From NCBI GenBank assembly GCA_946555345.1, contig CAMNSS010000011.1, positions 1-64,000 of the forward strand: a stretch of 64,000 bases of DNA. Reading direction: 5' to 3'. The notes below the pieces were generated by a model that was not told the DNA's origin, did no database searches, and saw only the letters and a list, made by a program, of their open reading frames with translations. Positions 1-7,833 of the stretch are shown here, one piece after another. The DNA is from an uncultured Eubacterium sp. Lineage in GTDB: Bacteria; Bacillota; Clostridia; Peptostreptococcales; Anaerovoracaceae. The stretch's first letter is position 1; every line of letters begins with the position of its first letter. Position numbers and translations under genes: made by a program.

Positions 1-115
1 ATAGGGAATATCGGGGGAGATATTCCCGTATGCTTCAAAGAAAGCACAATGCGGAACGCCGCCCTGAAAAGGGCGGCATCCGTGCAAAGGAATCCCAGAT
101 TCCGTCTTGCACACT
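1..115. other. Non-coding edge segment with two hairpins
   Basis: I see no gene here. Two perfect inverted repeats are visible: a 9-bp stem (GGGAATATC / GATATTCCC) at about 4-27, and an 8-bp GC-rich stem (GCCGCCCT-GAAA-AGGGCGGC) at about 59-78. Neither has a convincing T-run on either strand. They could be the 3' end of a transcript that starts left of the window, or a structured RNA. Nothing decides between these. Confidence 0.35.
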
Positions 116-127
116 TTTTTTATTATA

Positions 128-160
128 CAAAAAAGATGCGGCGTGCACCACATCTTTTTG
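128..160 (-). terminator. Rho-independent terminator of the lipoprotein gene
   Basis: A 12-bp stem (AAAAAGATGCGG with CCACATCTTTTT, one mismatch) closes a 6-nt loop. Read on the minus strand it ends in a run of T. It lies about 43 nt past the stop codon of the leftward lipoprotein gene, the normal place for an intrinsic terminator. Confidence 0.7.
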
Positions 161-202
161 AAATTCCTTTTTGATTTTCTGGATAAAAACCGTAAAAGCT
201 GC

Positions 203-697
203 CTATTCTTCATCAGTGAGCAAATCTTCCGGATCTACCAGCAGAATCAGCTCGGCAGAATCCCCCATGAGGTAAACGGTATACAAGTCCTCAGAGCCGT
301 CAGGATGGTTTTCGATGAAATCATCGGCGCTAGAAACGATCCGCTCATTCTCATGCGCACAAACGATCCTGGCTTCGTCGCCAAAAGCAACGTCTTTGTT
401 TATGTTGGTATCCGCAATGTAGTAGCCTTCATCGTATGAACTGCTTGGAACGACTTCCTTTTCAATGATATGTACCATGTAAGAATCATCTGTTTTTTCA
501 ATGGAGACATCTCCGGTGATCGTTTCCGCTCCATCCGTCATAAGCTGCTGCGCATAATCCTCTGTTAAATACTCCGGCGTGATTTCCGGCTCGTCAATGG
601 TATTTCCCGATTGATTGCTGTTACAACTTGCTAGAACCAATGCGCACCCCATGCAGACAAAGAGCGCTAAAAATCTCGTTTTCCCAAATTTTTCCAT
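203..697 (-). CDS. Small secreted lipoprotein of unknown function
   Basis: This 164-residue protein has a lysine-containing N-terminus, a hydrophobic stretch and a clear lipobox (LASC, Cys at about residue 24). It should therefore be lipidated and anchored outside the cytoplasmic membrane. A short polar Asn/Ser linker follows, then a compact acidic domain without cysteines or motifs I recognise. The start is supported by an AGGAG site 8-9 nt upstream and by a good promoter at 742-770. It is a single-gene unit ending at the terminator at 128-160 and is transcribed away from the dcw cluster, so no functional link to division genes is implied. I assign no function beyond lipoprotein. Confidence 0.8.
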   Translation of the reverse strand: MEKFGKTRFLALFVCMGCALVLASCNSNQSGNTIDEPEITPEYLTEDYAQQLMTDGAETITGDVSIEKTDDSYMVHIIEKEVVPSSSYDEGYYIADTNINKDVAFGDEARIVCAHENERIVSSADDFIENHPDGSEDLYTVYLMGDSAELILLVDPEDLLTDEE

Positions 698-741
698 TTT
701 CTAATCTCCTGTTAATTATCTGTCAATATTTGCTATAATGT

Positions 742-770
742 ATTTTACACTTAAAAAATCGGCCTGACAA
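742..770 (-). promoter_or_regulatory. Sigma-A-type promoter of the lipoprotein gene
   Basis: On the minus strand a TTGTCA -35 box (765-770) and a TAAAAT -10 box (742-747) are separated by exactly 17 bp. They sit about 45 nt upstream of the lipoprotein start codon. Confidence 0.6.
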
Positions 771-1364
771 GCGTTTTCATAAGGAATCAAGCGATTATTA
801 CAATATTTTTAAGAAAATTGTAAAATCTACTGCGGCGTGCGGGCGCAGGGACGATGAAATGTTGCGAAAATGAGAGGATTTTGCATTGGAAAGGGCGGGG
901 CGTCATTTCGGGCGGAGGTTCGGGACGTATGCCAGGATGCCGTGCGCTTGCGGGCATTTGGGAAAGGATTCCGGGCGGCGGTTCCCTGGATTTTTTAGAA
1001 AATCGTTTTTCCAGGGAAGCTAAAAGGCTTTTCTCCGTTATTTCGTGGGCGGCAGAACGCATTTCTCTTATTTTGTGCAGGTTTCTTTCCAAAGAAGGGA
1101 AAAACAGGATCGTTTTCCCTGCAAAATCGTTATTCTGGAAATTTAAGGGTGGTTTCCTTGCCGTGGCGTAATTTCCGCTCATTTCCGAATCGGATTATCG
1201 CATAAATTCTCTTAAAATGGTGATTTTCGTATCTTTAGGGAAATATGCGCGTCTGCCGCCCTCCGAACCGCTCCCCATCCCTCCACCAATTCCCCAAATC
1301 CATATATGGTTCGCAGAAGGAAAATAAAATACCATATGTAGCGATTCAAAATAAAACATCGTAT
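771..1364. other. Long intergenic region before the dcw cluster
   Basis: About 600 bp separate the divergent lipoprotein gene from the dcw regulatory region. Open frames on both strands (about 105 and 131 codons) have no ribosome binding site and no recognisable protein character, so I regard them as chance. An inverted repeat TTCCCTGG / CCAGGGAA (982-989 and 1011-1018) spans a T-rich loop. I see no RNA family I can name. Confidence 0.4.
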
Positions 1365-1409
1365 TTGGGTTACCGCTTTTTTTGATTTTAATGTGAAAAA
1401 GCACCCTTT

Positions 1410-1454
1410 GTGGAGTGAAGTTGTTGCAGAGTGGTTTAAAGTGGTTTAAAATGG
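1410..1454 (+). promoter_or_regulatory. MraZ operator: phased GTGG repeats upstream of mraZ
   Basis: Boxes of the form GTGGNNNNNN start at 1410, 1431 and 1441, with degenerate copies at 1420 (GTTG) and 1451 (ATGG), all on a 10-11 bp period. The two central copies are identical (GTGGTTTAAA). MraZ binds tandem G-rich repeats of this spacing in front of its own operon, so this is its likely autoregulatory site. A weak promoter candidate (TTGGGT at 1365-1370, TTTAAT at 1387-1392) lies just upstream. The operator assignment is stronger than the promoter. Confidence 0.65.
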
Positions 1455-1480
1455 AGATTACCGAAACGAGAGGAATCGAT

Positions 1481-1924
1481 ATGTTTGTAGGCAAATTTTA
1501 CAATTCAATAGATAGCAAATCGAGAATGATTGTGCCTGCAAAATTTCGGGACGGGCTCGGGGGGAAGTGCGTGATCGTGAAATCGATCGACCCGTGTTTG
1601 AATGTTTATCCAGAAGAGGAGTGGGAAATTTTCGTTAAAGAAAAGCTGAGCAAACTATCGGACTTTAAGAAAGACACGCGAATGATCAAACGGTATTTCC
1701 ATGCATCGGCTGCCGTGTGTGATGTGGACAAGCAGGGGAGGGTAACGATTCCGCAGGAGCTGAAACAACACGCTGGAATCGAAAAAGACCTGGTCACGAT
1801 CGGAACGGATGCGATCATCGAGGTGTGGAGCAAGGAACACTGGGAGGACAGGCTCGACCCGGATTCCGGCGAGGTAATGGATATCAGCCAGTTGGCAGAA
1901 AGCATGGAGCTGTATGGACTTTAA
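1481..1924 (+). CDS. mraZ: Transcriptional regulator MraZ
   Basis: MraZ is the first gene of the dcw cluster. It is a ring-forming DNA-binding protein of the AbrB/SpoVT fold that binds repeats in front of its own operon. This 147-residue protein shows the two tandem MraZ half-domains, each with the D-x-K-x-R signature (DSKSRM near residue 10 and DKQGRV near residue 83). The start chosen is the ATG at 1481, which follows an AGAGG site and gives the conserved MFVGKF beginning. An in-frame ATG at 1415 would read through the operator. The 3' end overlaps rsmH by 11 nt, indicating translational coupling. Confidence 0.95.
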   Translation: MFVGKFYNSIDSKSRMIVPAKFRDGLGGKCVIVKSIDPCLNVYPEEEWEIFVKEKLSKLSDFKKDTRMIKRYFHASAAVCDVDKQGRVTIPQELKQHAGIEKDLVTIGTDAIIEVWSKEHWEDRLDPDSGEVMDISQLAESMELYGL

Positions 1925-2852
1925 TCATGTTCCCGTTTTATACGAGGAATGCATTTCAAATCTTAACATAAAGCCGGAGGGCGTTTATGTGGATGGCACG
2001 CTGGGGGGCGGCGGCCATGCGCAAGGGATCGGCAGCCGCCTTGGTAAAGATGGTTTGCTGATCGGAATCGACCGGGACATGGATGCGATCGATGCGGCAG
2101 CGGAGCGGCTTGCGGCATTAACGTGCCGGAAGGCCTTGATGCATGACAATTATGCCAATATCAAGGATGTCCTGCATTCCCTGGGGATTTCCGGAATCGA
2201 CGGTGCGCTTTTGGATCTCGGCGTGTCGTCCTTCCAACTGGATAACGGGGAGCGGGGATTTTCCTATATGCAGGATGCGCCCCTCGATATGCGGATGAAC
2301 CAGGAGGACGATTTTACCGCTTATGACATTGTGAACGGATATGACAAGAAACAGCTTTCGGATGTCATCCGAAAGTACGGGGAAGAAAAATGGGCGTCCC
2401 GCATCAGCAGCTTCATTGTGAAAGCGCGGCAGCAGCAAGCCATAAAAACAACAGGGCAATTAGTGGATATCATCAAAGCGGCGATCCCGGCATCTGCCAG
2501 GCGCGATGGCCCGCATCCTGCCAAAAGGACGTTCCAGGCCATCCGGATAGAGGTCAATAGCGAGCTTGAGCAGCTGGCGCAGGCCGTGGATGCGTTCTGC
2601 GACGTATTGCTGCCGGGCGGCAGGCTCTGCATCATCACCTTTCACTCCCTGGAGGATCGGATCGTGAAAGAGGCGTTCACAAGAAGGCTTAATCCATGCA
2701 CTTGCCCGAAGGAATTACCGGTATGCGTTTGCGGCAAGGTGGCCGATGTGGCTAAGGTGACGGGCAAGCCTGTCACAGCAGGGGAAATGGAATTAGAGGA
2801 GAACCCGCGGGCAAGAAGCGCCAAATTGCGGGTGATAGAAAAGAAGAGGTAA
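1914..2852 (+). CDS. rsmH: 16S rRNA m4C1402 methyltransferase RsmH
   Basis: RsmH (MraW) uses S-adenosylmethionine to N4-methylate cytidine 1402 in the ribosomal P site. The 312-residue protein matches the usual family length. It begins with the typical NHVPVL segment, followed by the SAM-binding glycine-rich loop [10 protein letters not shown] (residues about 28-37), [12 protein letters not shown] (about 100) and the [10 protein letters not shown] motif (about 244). The reading frame opens inside the 3' end of mraZ, and the ftsL-like gene follows after 4 nt, so it belongs to the same transcript. Confidence 0.97.
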   Translation: MDFNHVPVLYEECISNLNIKPEGVYVDGTLGGGGHAQGIGSRLGKDGLLIGIDRDMDAIDAAAERLAALTCRKALMHDNYANIKDVLHSLGISGIDGALLDLGVSSFQLDNGERGFSYMQDAPLDMRMNQEDDFTAYDIVNGYDKKQLSDVIRKYGEEKWASRISSFIVKARQQQAIKTTGQLVDIIKAAIPASARRDGPHPAKRTFQAIRIEVNSELEQLAQAVDAFCDVLLPGGRLCIITFHSLEDRIVKEAFTRRLNPCTCPKELPVCVCGKVADVAKVTGKPVTAGEMELEENPRARSAKLRVIEKKR

Positions 2853-2856
2853 CAAT

Positions 2857-3309
2857 ATGATTGCACCTGAAAGATGGTATGAGCATCAGAAAAATTATCA
2901 GCGTTATGGCTTTGACATGAAGCCGGAGCCGGAACGTAAGCTTCGTACCGAAAGGAAACGGGCTGCAAGAAGACGGGTGGTGCCAACAGGCGATGGAAAA
3001 AAGCTGGCTTTTTCCACGGTTTTGGTTGTGGGAATCGCGATGATCATGCTGATCATCATAACGGCATATTCCGCCGGAATCCGCTACGATGTTAACAGCA
3101 TGATAAAGGAAAACCAGGCGCTCATGGGAGAGATCGAAAACCTTGAGGTCAAGGTTTTCAGCGCTAATAATGTAGATTATGTGGAAGGCAAGGCGATTGG
3201 GGAACTGGCGATGATCTATCCTGCAGATGAAAACAGGGTGCATTTATCGAGCGATGATATCCCTGAGCCGGGCTTTGCCGATATCATCCGGGAAAAGGCA
3301 TATAATTGA
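2857..3309 (+). CDS. ftsL: FtsL/DivIC-type cell division protein
   Basis: This 150-residue protein has a strongly basic cytoplasmic N-terminus, one transmembrane helix (about residues 50-70) and an extracytoplasmic heptad-rich segment (KENQALMGEIENLEVK). That is the bitopic architecture of FtsL, which pairs with DivIC and DivIB/FtsQ in the septal complex. Sequence identity is low, as is normal for FtsL, so the name rests on architecture and position between rsmH and the class B PBP. An AGAGG site overlaps the end of rsmH. The acidic C-terminal tail after the coiled coil is longer than in many FtsL proteins. Confidence 0.75.
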   Translation: MIAPERWYEHQKNYQRYGFDMKPEPERKLRTERKRAARRRVVPTGDGKKLAFSTVLVVGIAMIMLIIITAYSAGIRYDVNSMIKENQALMGEIENLEVKVFSANNVDYVEGKAIGELAMIYPADENRVHLSSDDIPEPGFADIIREKAYN

Positions 3310-3312
3310 TTT

Positions 3313-3341
3313 TTTACAATATAATATGTCGTAGTTAATAT
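3313..3341 (+). promoter_or_regulatory. Internal promoter before the class B PBP gene
   Basis: TTTACA (3313-3318) and TAATAT (3336-3341) are separated by 17 bp in the 108-nt gap between the ftsL-like gene and the PBP gene. An internal dcw promoter here would let septal transpeptidase expression be set apart from mraZ-rsmH. Confidence 0.45.
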
Positions 3342-3361
3342 GCGATAAGTGCAAGCAAAAT

Positions 3362-3404
3362 ACCCGGACCGGAGAGACAGACAGGCGAAGTCCGGGTTGT
3401 TTTT
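3362..3404 (+). terminator. Leader hairpin with T-run (possible attenuator)
   Basis: ACCCGGAC (3362-3369) pairs perfectly with GTCCGGGT (3390-3397) across a 20-nt purine-rich loop, followed by TGTTTTT. It lies just downstream of the predicted start of the internal promoter and 14 nt before the PBP start codon. It may be a weak terminator or attenuator in the PBP leader. The long loop lowers confidence. Confidence 0.35.
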
Positions 3405-3417
3405 AAAGAGGAATATC

Positions 3418-5409
3418 ATGGTTACGTCCAACAAGAGCAAAAAAAACCTGATCGTGATCCTGTTGTTGGTGTTCATCTGTATGCTGGTTCTCTGTCTGCG
3501 GCTGGGGTGGCTGCAGATCGTCCGGGGGGATGAGCTTTCAGGCAAGGCAATCGAACAGCAGACCAGGGATACCCCGATCGAAGCGGAGCGGGGCGTCATA
3601 TACGATACCAATGGAAAGGAATTGGCAGTCAGCGTAACGTGCTATACGATCTGGGTGCGGCCGACGGATATTACCTCGGCAAAGACGAAGGAGAAAAACG
3701 AAGCGAATATAGAAAAGGTGACGAATACGCTCTCCCAGGCGCTGGGGATGGAATACGAGGAAGTGAAAGGTCTCGTCACAAAAGAGCAGAGCATCGTCAG
3801 GATCAAAAAAGGCGTGAACAAGGATGTTGCGGATACCATAAGGGAAGCGAAGCTTCCAGGCGTGGAAATCGCAGAGGACTCCAAGAGAAGCTATCCGCTG
3901 GGCGCTTTTGCCTCGCATACGCTGGGAACGGTAACGGACGATAATTCAGGCTTGTCCGGGCTGGAGCTGCAATACAATACATACCTGAGCGGCGTCGCGG
4001 GAAGGTGGATCAACTATACCGATACCAGCGGCAACAGGCTTTCGTATGGCGAAGAAAAATATTACCAGGCAGAGGATGGATACAGCCTGGTGACGACGCT
4101 CGACCAGGTGATCCAGCACTATACGGAAAAGGCGATTGCGCAGGTCATGGAGAAGACAAGCGCGAAAAAAGTGATGGCAATCGTCATGGACCCGAAAAGC
4201 GGCGATATATTGGCTATGGCGCAGACGCCGGAATTTGACCTGAACGATCCGAAAACGCCGCTATCGACGAAAGAGCAGCAGGCGCTAGAAGCTATGTCCG
4301 ATGCGGAAAAGGTGGCGTACTGGAATCAAATGTGGAGAAATTCCTTGATTTCCGATGTGTACGAACCGGGCTCGACCTTTAAGCTGATTACCACCTCCAT
4401 CGCATTGGAGGAAGGTTTGACGAGCATGGATGCGACCTTTAACTGTAGCGGTTCGATCAAGGTGGCGGGCGAAACGATCCACTGCTGGCGGTCGAGCAAT
4501 CCGCATGGCACGCAGAGCTTGAAGCAGGCAGTGGGCAATTCCTGCAACCCCGTTTTCGTGAAGCTGGCGACGGATATCGGAATCGATACGTTTTACAGCC
4601 ATCTGGATACCTTTGGGATCACGGGAACGACCGGGGTTGATTTTCCGGGCGAGACGACTGCGATCCTCCAATCCCGCGATACGGCAGGCCCGGTCGGCCT
4701 GGCTACGATCGGTTTCGGGCAGGGGATTGCAGTGACCCCGATTCAGCTCATCACAGCGATCAGTTCCTTCGGCAATGACGGAAAGCTGATGAAGCCGAGG
4801 ATTGTGAAGGAACTCAAGGATGCGGATGGCAATACGGTGAAGGAATTTGATACGGAGGTCGTCAGGCAGGTCGTATCACAGGAAACTGCTTCCGAGATGC
4901 GTGAGATCATGGAATTTGTAGTCGCAGAAGGCGGCGGCGGAACTGCGGCGGTCGAAGGTTACCGGGTCGGCGGCAAGACGGGAACGGCGAACAAGGCGAA
5001 TGAAGGCGGAGGCGGCTACAGCAACGATACGTATTCATCCTGTATTGCCATGGCGCCGATGGATGATCCGCAGGTGACTGTCCTCGTGATCGTAGACAGC
5101 CCGCAAGGCGTGCATTTCGGCAGCGTCACGGCGGCGCCTGGCGTGCAGCAGATCATGTCCGATACATTGCGGTATCTCAACATATCGCCTGATGCACAGG
5201 CGGTCAAGGAAGCCGAGGTAGAAAAAGTGGCAGTACCCGACGTTGTGGGGCAGAATATCAGTGAAGCCATTGGAATTTTGGGCGGTGCGTCGCTGTCATA
5301 TGATATGGACAAAGCGGCGGCGGAGCAGGAAGATTTTATCGTGATGCGGCAGTATCCTGCTGCGGGAACGAAGGTAAAAAAGGACAGCAAAATATACCTG
5401 TATAAATAG
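3418..5409 (+). CDS. ftsI: Class B penicillin-binding protein (FtsI/SpoVD-like)
   Basis: This septal transpeptidase cross-links peptidoglycan at the division site. The 663-residue product has a short basic N-terminus, one signal-anchor helix (about residues 10-32), a PBP dimerisation domain and a transpeptidase domain. The catalytic motifs are all present: STFK with the active serine, SCN, and KTGT near residue 525. One C-terminal PASTA domain (VPDVVGQ onward, about residues 604-663) gives it SpoVD/PBP2x-like architecture. I chose ATG 3418, which has an AGAGG site, over an upstream in-frame GTG at 3349. Its position in dcw next to the ftsL-like gene favours vegetative FtsI over a sporulation-specific SpoVD. 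Confidence 0.92.
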   Translation: MVTSNKSKKNLIVILLLVFICMLVLCLRLGWLQIVRGDELSGKAIEQQTRDTPIEAERGVIYDTNGKELAVSVTCYTIWVRPTDITSAKTKEKNEANIEKVTNTLSQALGMEYEEVKGLVTKEQSIVRIKKGVNKDVADTIREAKLPGVEIAEDSKRSYPLGAFASHTLGTVTDDNSGLSGLELQYNTYLSGVAGRWINYTDTSGNRLSYGEEKYYQAEDGYSLVTTLDQVIQHYTEKAIAQVMEKTSAKKVMAIVMDPKSGDILAMAQTPEFDLNDPKTPLSTKEQQALEAMSDAEKVAYWNQMWRNSLISDVYEPGSTFKLITTSIALEEGLTSMDATFNCSGSIKVAGETIHCWRSSNPHGTQSLKQAVGNSCNPVFVKLATDIGIDTFYSHLDTFGITGTTGVDFPGETTAILQSRDTAGPVGLATIGFGQGIAVTPIQLITAISSFGNDGKLMKPRIVKELKDADGNTVKEFDTEVVRQVVSQETASEMREIMEFVVAEGGGGTAAVEGYRVGGKTGTANKANEGGGGYSNDTYSSCIAMAPMDDPQVTVLVIVDSPQGVHFGSVTAAPGVQQIMSDTLRYLNISPDAQAVKEAEVEKVAVPDVVGQNISEAIGILGGASLSYDMDKAAAEQEDFIVMRQYPAAGTKVKKDSKIYLYK

Positions 5410-5419
5410 GTAGGTGACT

Positions 5420-6817
5420 ATGGATAAAATAGCGGTAACGGATGTTGTTAAGGCTGTTGATGGGGCTTTAATACGCAAGGGCGGAGACAATTTCATAAGC
5501 GGCGTGAAACACGATTCCAGGCAGTGCGGGGAAGGCGACCTGTTCGTTGCGATCATCGGGGAGAATATGGATGGGCATCAATTCATTCCGCAAGTGGCAG
5601 AAAAGGGCTGCCGCACCGTCCTGGTATCCCATGAGGAGGGTTGGGCGGAAGCGGTATGCGATACGGCGCTCAATGTCATTTTGGTGGAGGATACGGTCTA
5701 CGCGCTGGGCGAGCTGGCGAAGTATTACCTGCAAACGCTCGGCGTGTTGAAAATCGCCGTGACGGGAAGCGTGGGCAAGACCTCCGTCAGGGACATGATT
5801 TATTATGTCCTGCGTGAGAAGTACGTGTGCGGGCGCAACTTGAAAAACTTCAACAACCTGATCGGCGTGCCGCTTTCCATTTTTCAATTTGACAGCAGCT
5901 TCCAGGCTGTCGTTTTGGAGCTGGGCATGAACCGGTTCGGGGAAATCGACCGGCTGGCGGAAATCGTAAAACCGCATATTGCGGTCATTACCAACATCGG
6001 CATATCCCATATCGAAAACTTAGGCAGCCGGGACGGAATTTTTCAGGCGAAAATGGAAATAACAAATCATATAACGGGATACGGCGCCATGAAGGGCGGC
6101 GCCTTGGTATTCCCATTTGATGATGAGTATTTGACAAAAGAAAATACAGCGGGGGCTTATCAGCAAACCGTCATCGGCGAAGACGGCAGGAGCGAATATA
6201 TCATTTCTTCTGTTGACGATTTTGGGCTTTCCGGCATACAGTTTACGTTGGAGCATCAGCAGGAAAGCTATCGGGTTGCTCTTTCCGTGCCGGGACGGCA
6301 CAATGCGGTAAATGCGGCGCTCGCAATCGCAGCAGGGGGGCTTGCCGGCGTTACGGCAGCGCAGGCGCAGCAAGGGCTTTCCAAGGCAGAACTGACCGGC
6401 AGCAGGCTAAAACAGCTTACGAATGGCAAGATCAGCGTGATCGACGACACGTATAACGCAAGCCCAGACTCTGTGAAAAGCGCGATGAAAGTGCTGGAAA
6501 TCAGTGAAAGCAAGGGACGCAAGATTGCGATCCTGGGCGATATGTATGAGCTTGGAGCGGAAAGCAAACGCCAGCATTTCGGCATCGGGCTTTTTGCGAG
6601 AAACCTCCGCATCGACACGGTGATTGCGATCGGGGAGGATGCCGCGCAGATTGCAGAAGGTGCGGAAGGCGGACAGGTAGACGTCGCTTATTTCAAAAAT
6701 AAAGAAGATTTTTATGCGAAAATAGGTCAATTTATCGGGATTGGGGATATAATCTTAGTTAAGGGTTCCAGAGGAATGAAAATGGAGAAAATAGTTGAGA
6801 AGCTTTTAGAATTTTAG
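5420..6817 (+). CDS. murF: UDP-MurNAc-tripeptide-D-alanyl-D-alanine ligase MurF
   Basis: MurF completes the cytoplasmic peptidoglycan precursor by adding D-Ala-D-Ala to UDP-MurNAc-tripeptide at the expense of ATP. The 465-residue protein has an N-terminal substrate-binding domain, the central ATP-binding loop TGSVGKTS (near residue 114), the conserved NFNN segment and the late signature DDTYNASPDS in the C-terminal ligase domain. ATG 5420 follows a GGTAGGTG site. A GTG six bases earlier would overlap that site. MurE, which normally precedes MurF in this cluster, is absent here. Confidence 0.95.
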   Translation: MDKIAVTDVVKAVDGALIRKGGDNFISGVKHDSRQCGEGDLFVAIIGENMDGHQFIPQVAEKGCRTVLVSHEEGWAEAVCDTALNVILVEDTVYALGELAKYYLQTLGVLKIAVTGSVGKTSVRDMIYYVLREKYVCGRNLKNFNNLIGVPLSIFQFDSSFQAVVLELGMNRFGEIDRLAEIVKPHIAVITNIGISHIENLGSRDGIFQAKMEITNHITGYGAMKGGALVFPFDDEYLTKENTAGAYQQTVIGEDGRSEYIISSVDDFGLSGIQFTLEHQQESYRVALSVPGRHNAVNAALAIAAGGLAGVTAAQAQQGLSKAELTGSRLKQLTNGKISVIDDTYNASPDSVKSAMKVLEISESKGRKIAILGDMYELGAESKRQHFGIGLFARNLRIDTVIAIGEDAAQIAEGAEGGQVDVAYFKNKEDFYAKIGQFIGIGDIILVKGSRGMKMEKIVEKLLEF

Positions 6818-6825
6818 GAGTTGTC

Positions 6826-7794
6826 ATGCGTTATACTAATATCGGAATCATCATTTTAATCGCATTTTTGGTTTCAGTCGTTGTAACGAAGCTCGAAATA
6901 CCCGTTTTGCGGGCGAAGGCGGGACAGAATATCAGGGAAGACGGGCCGCAGTCGCATCTGTCTAAAGCAGGAACGCCTAGCATGGGCGGGATCGCCATCA
7001 TCCTGGCGGCGGCGCTGGCAGCTTTGCTGGCGGGTTCGCTTTGGGGGAGCAGGCTGTCGGATGTATTCGTCATTCTGTTCGTGTTTGTGGGCTTCGGCTT
7101 GATCGGCTTTTTTGACGATTACTTGAAGGTGATCAAGAAAAACAATTTAGGCCTTAGGGCGTATCAGAAATTTGGGCTACAGATCGTGATATCTGTGGCA
7201 TTGGCTGTTTTTTTGGCAAATTATACCGACAGCAGCACTTATGTATATATTCCCATAGCGGAGGTCTATCTCGATTTTGGGATCTGGTATATCCCGTTCA
7301 TCGTTTTCGTGATGCTGGCGATGACGAATGCGGTGAACTTAACCGACGGGCTGGATGGCCTGGCGTCGGGCGTGACGGCGTTTGTCAGCCTCTTTTTCTC
7401 GGTGGCGGGGATTACCTACGGGCTTTCGTCAGGCGCTTATTTTTGCGCCGCCTTGTGCGGGGGATGCCTCGGATTTTTGGTTTTCAATAAAAACCCCGCT
7501 AAAATATTCATGGGGGATACGGGATCGCTTGCGCTTGGCGGCGGGCTGGCTGCGGCGGCGATCGTGATGAAGCTCGAACTGCTTCTTCCGGTCGTGGGGC
7601 TGATCTATGTGATCGAGGCGCTGTCCGTGATCCTGCAAGTCGGTTATTTTAAATTGACGAAGGGGAAACGGATCTTCAAGATGGCGCCGATCCATCATCA
7701 TTTTGAAAAATGCGGCTTCCACGAAGTGCAGGTCGTGATCGCATTTTGGATTTTTGCCATCGTATGTTGTTTGGCTGGATTTGCCATGCTTTAA
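6826..7794 (+). CDS. mraY: Phospho-MurNAc-pentapeptide transferase MraY
   Basis: MraY transfers phospho-MurNAc-pentapeptide from UDP to undecaprenyl phosphate on the inner face of the membrane, forming lipid I. The 322-residue protein has about ten hydrophobic segments. It contains the family signatures FFDDYLK (Asp-rich, magnesium site), NAVNLTDGLDGLA and the MAPIHHHFE histidine motif near residue 285. The length is typical. An AGGAG site precedes ATG 6826, and only 8 nt separate it from murF. Confidence 0.97.
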   Translation: MRYTNIGIIILIAFLVSVVVTKLEIPVLRAKAGQNIREDGPQSHLSKAGTPSMGGIAIILAAALAALLAGSLWGSRLSDVFVILFVFVGFGLIGFFDDYLKVIKKNNLGLRAYQKFGLQIVISVALAVFLANYTDSSTYVYIPIAEVYLDFGIWYIPFIVFVMLAMTNAVNLTDGLDGLASGVTAFVSLFFSVAGITYGLSSGAYFCAALCGGCLGFLVFNKNPAKIFMGDTGSLALGGGLAAAAIVMKLELLLPVVGLIYVIEALSVILQVGYFKLTKGKRIFKMAPIHHHFEKCGFHEVQVVIAFWIFAIVCCLAGFAML

Positions 7795-7833
7795 CGGATC
7801 ATTCATGTATTTATCAGGCGAGGAGAAAATATC

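Noticed and set aside
854-1171. 105-codon plus-strand frame between the lipoprotein gene and mraZ
   Set aside because: No ribosome binding site, no recognisable protein pattern, and an overlapping open frame on the other strand.
787-1182. 131-codon minus-strand frame in the same gap
   Set aside because: Pro/Arg/Ser-rich chance translation with no start signals.
1415-1480. Longer mraZ start at 1415
   Set aside because: It would translate the GTGG operator repeats. ATG 1481 has the ribosome binding site and the conserved MFVGKF beginning.
3349-3417. GTG start at 3349 for the PBP gene
   Set aside because: It lies inside the hairpin-bearing leader and adds a segment unlike PBP N-termini. ATG 3418 has AGAGG.
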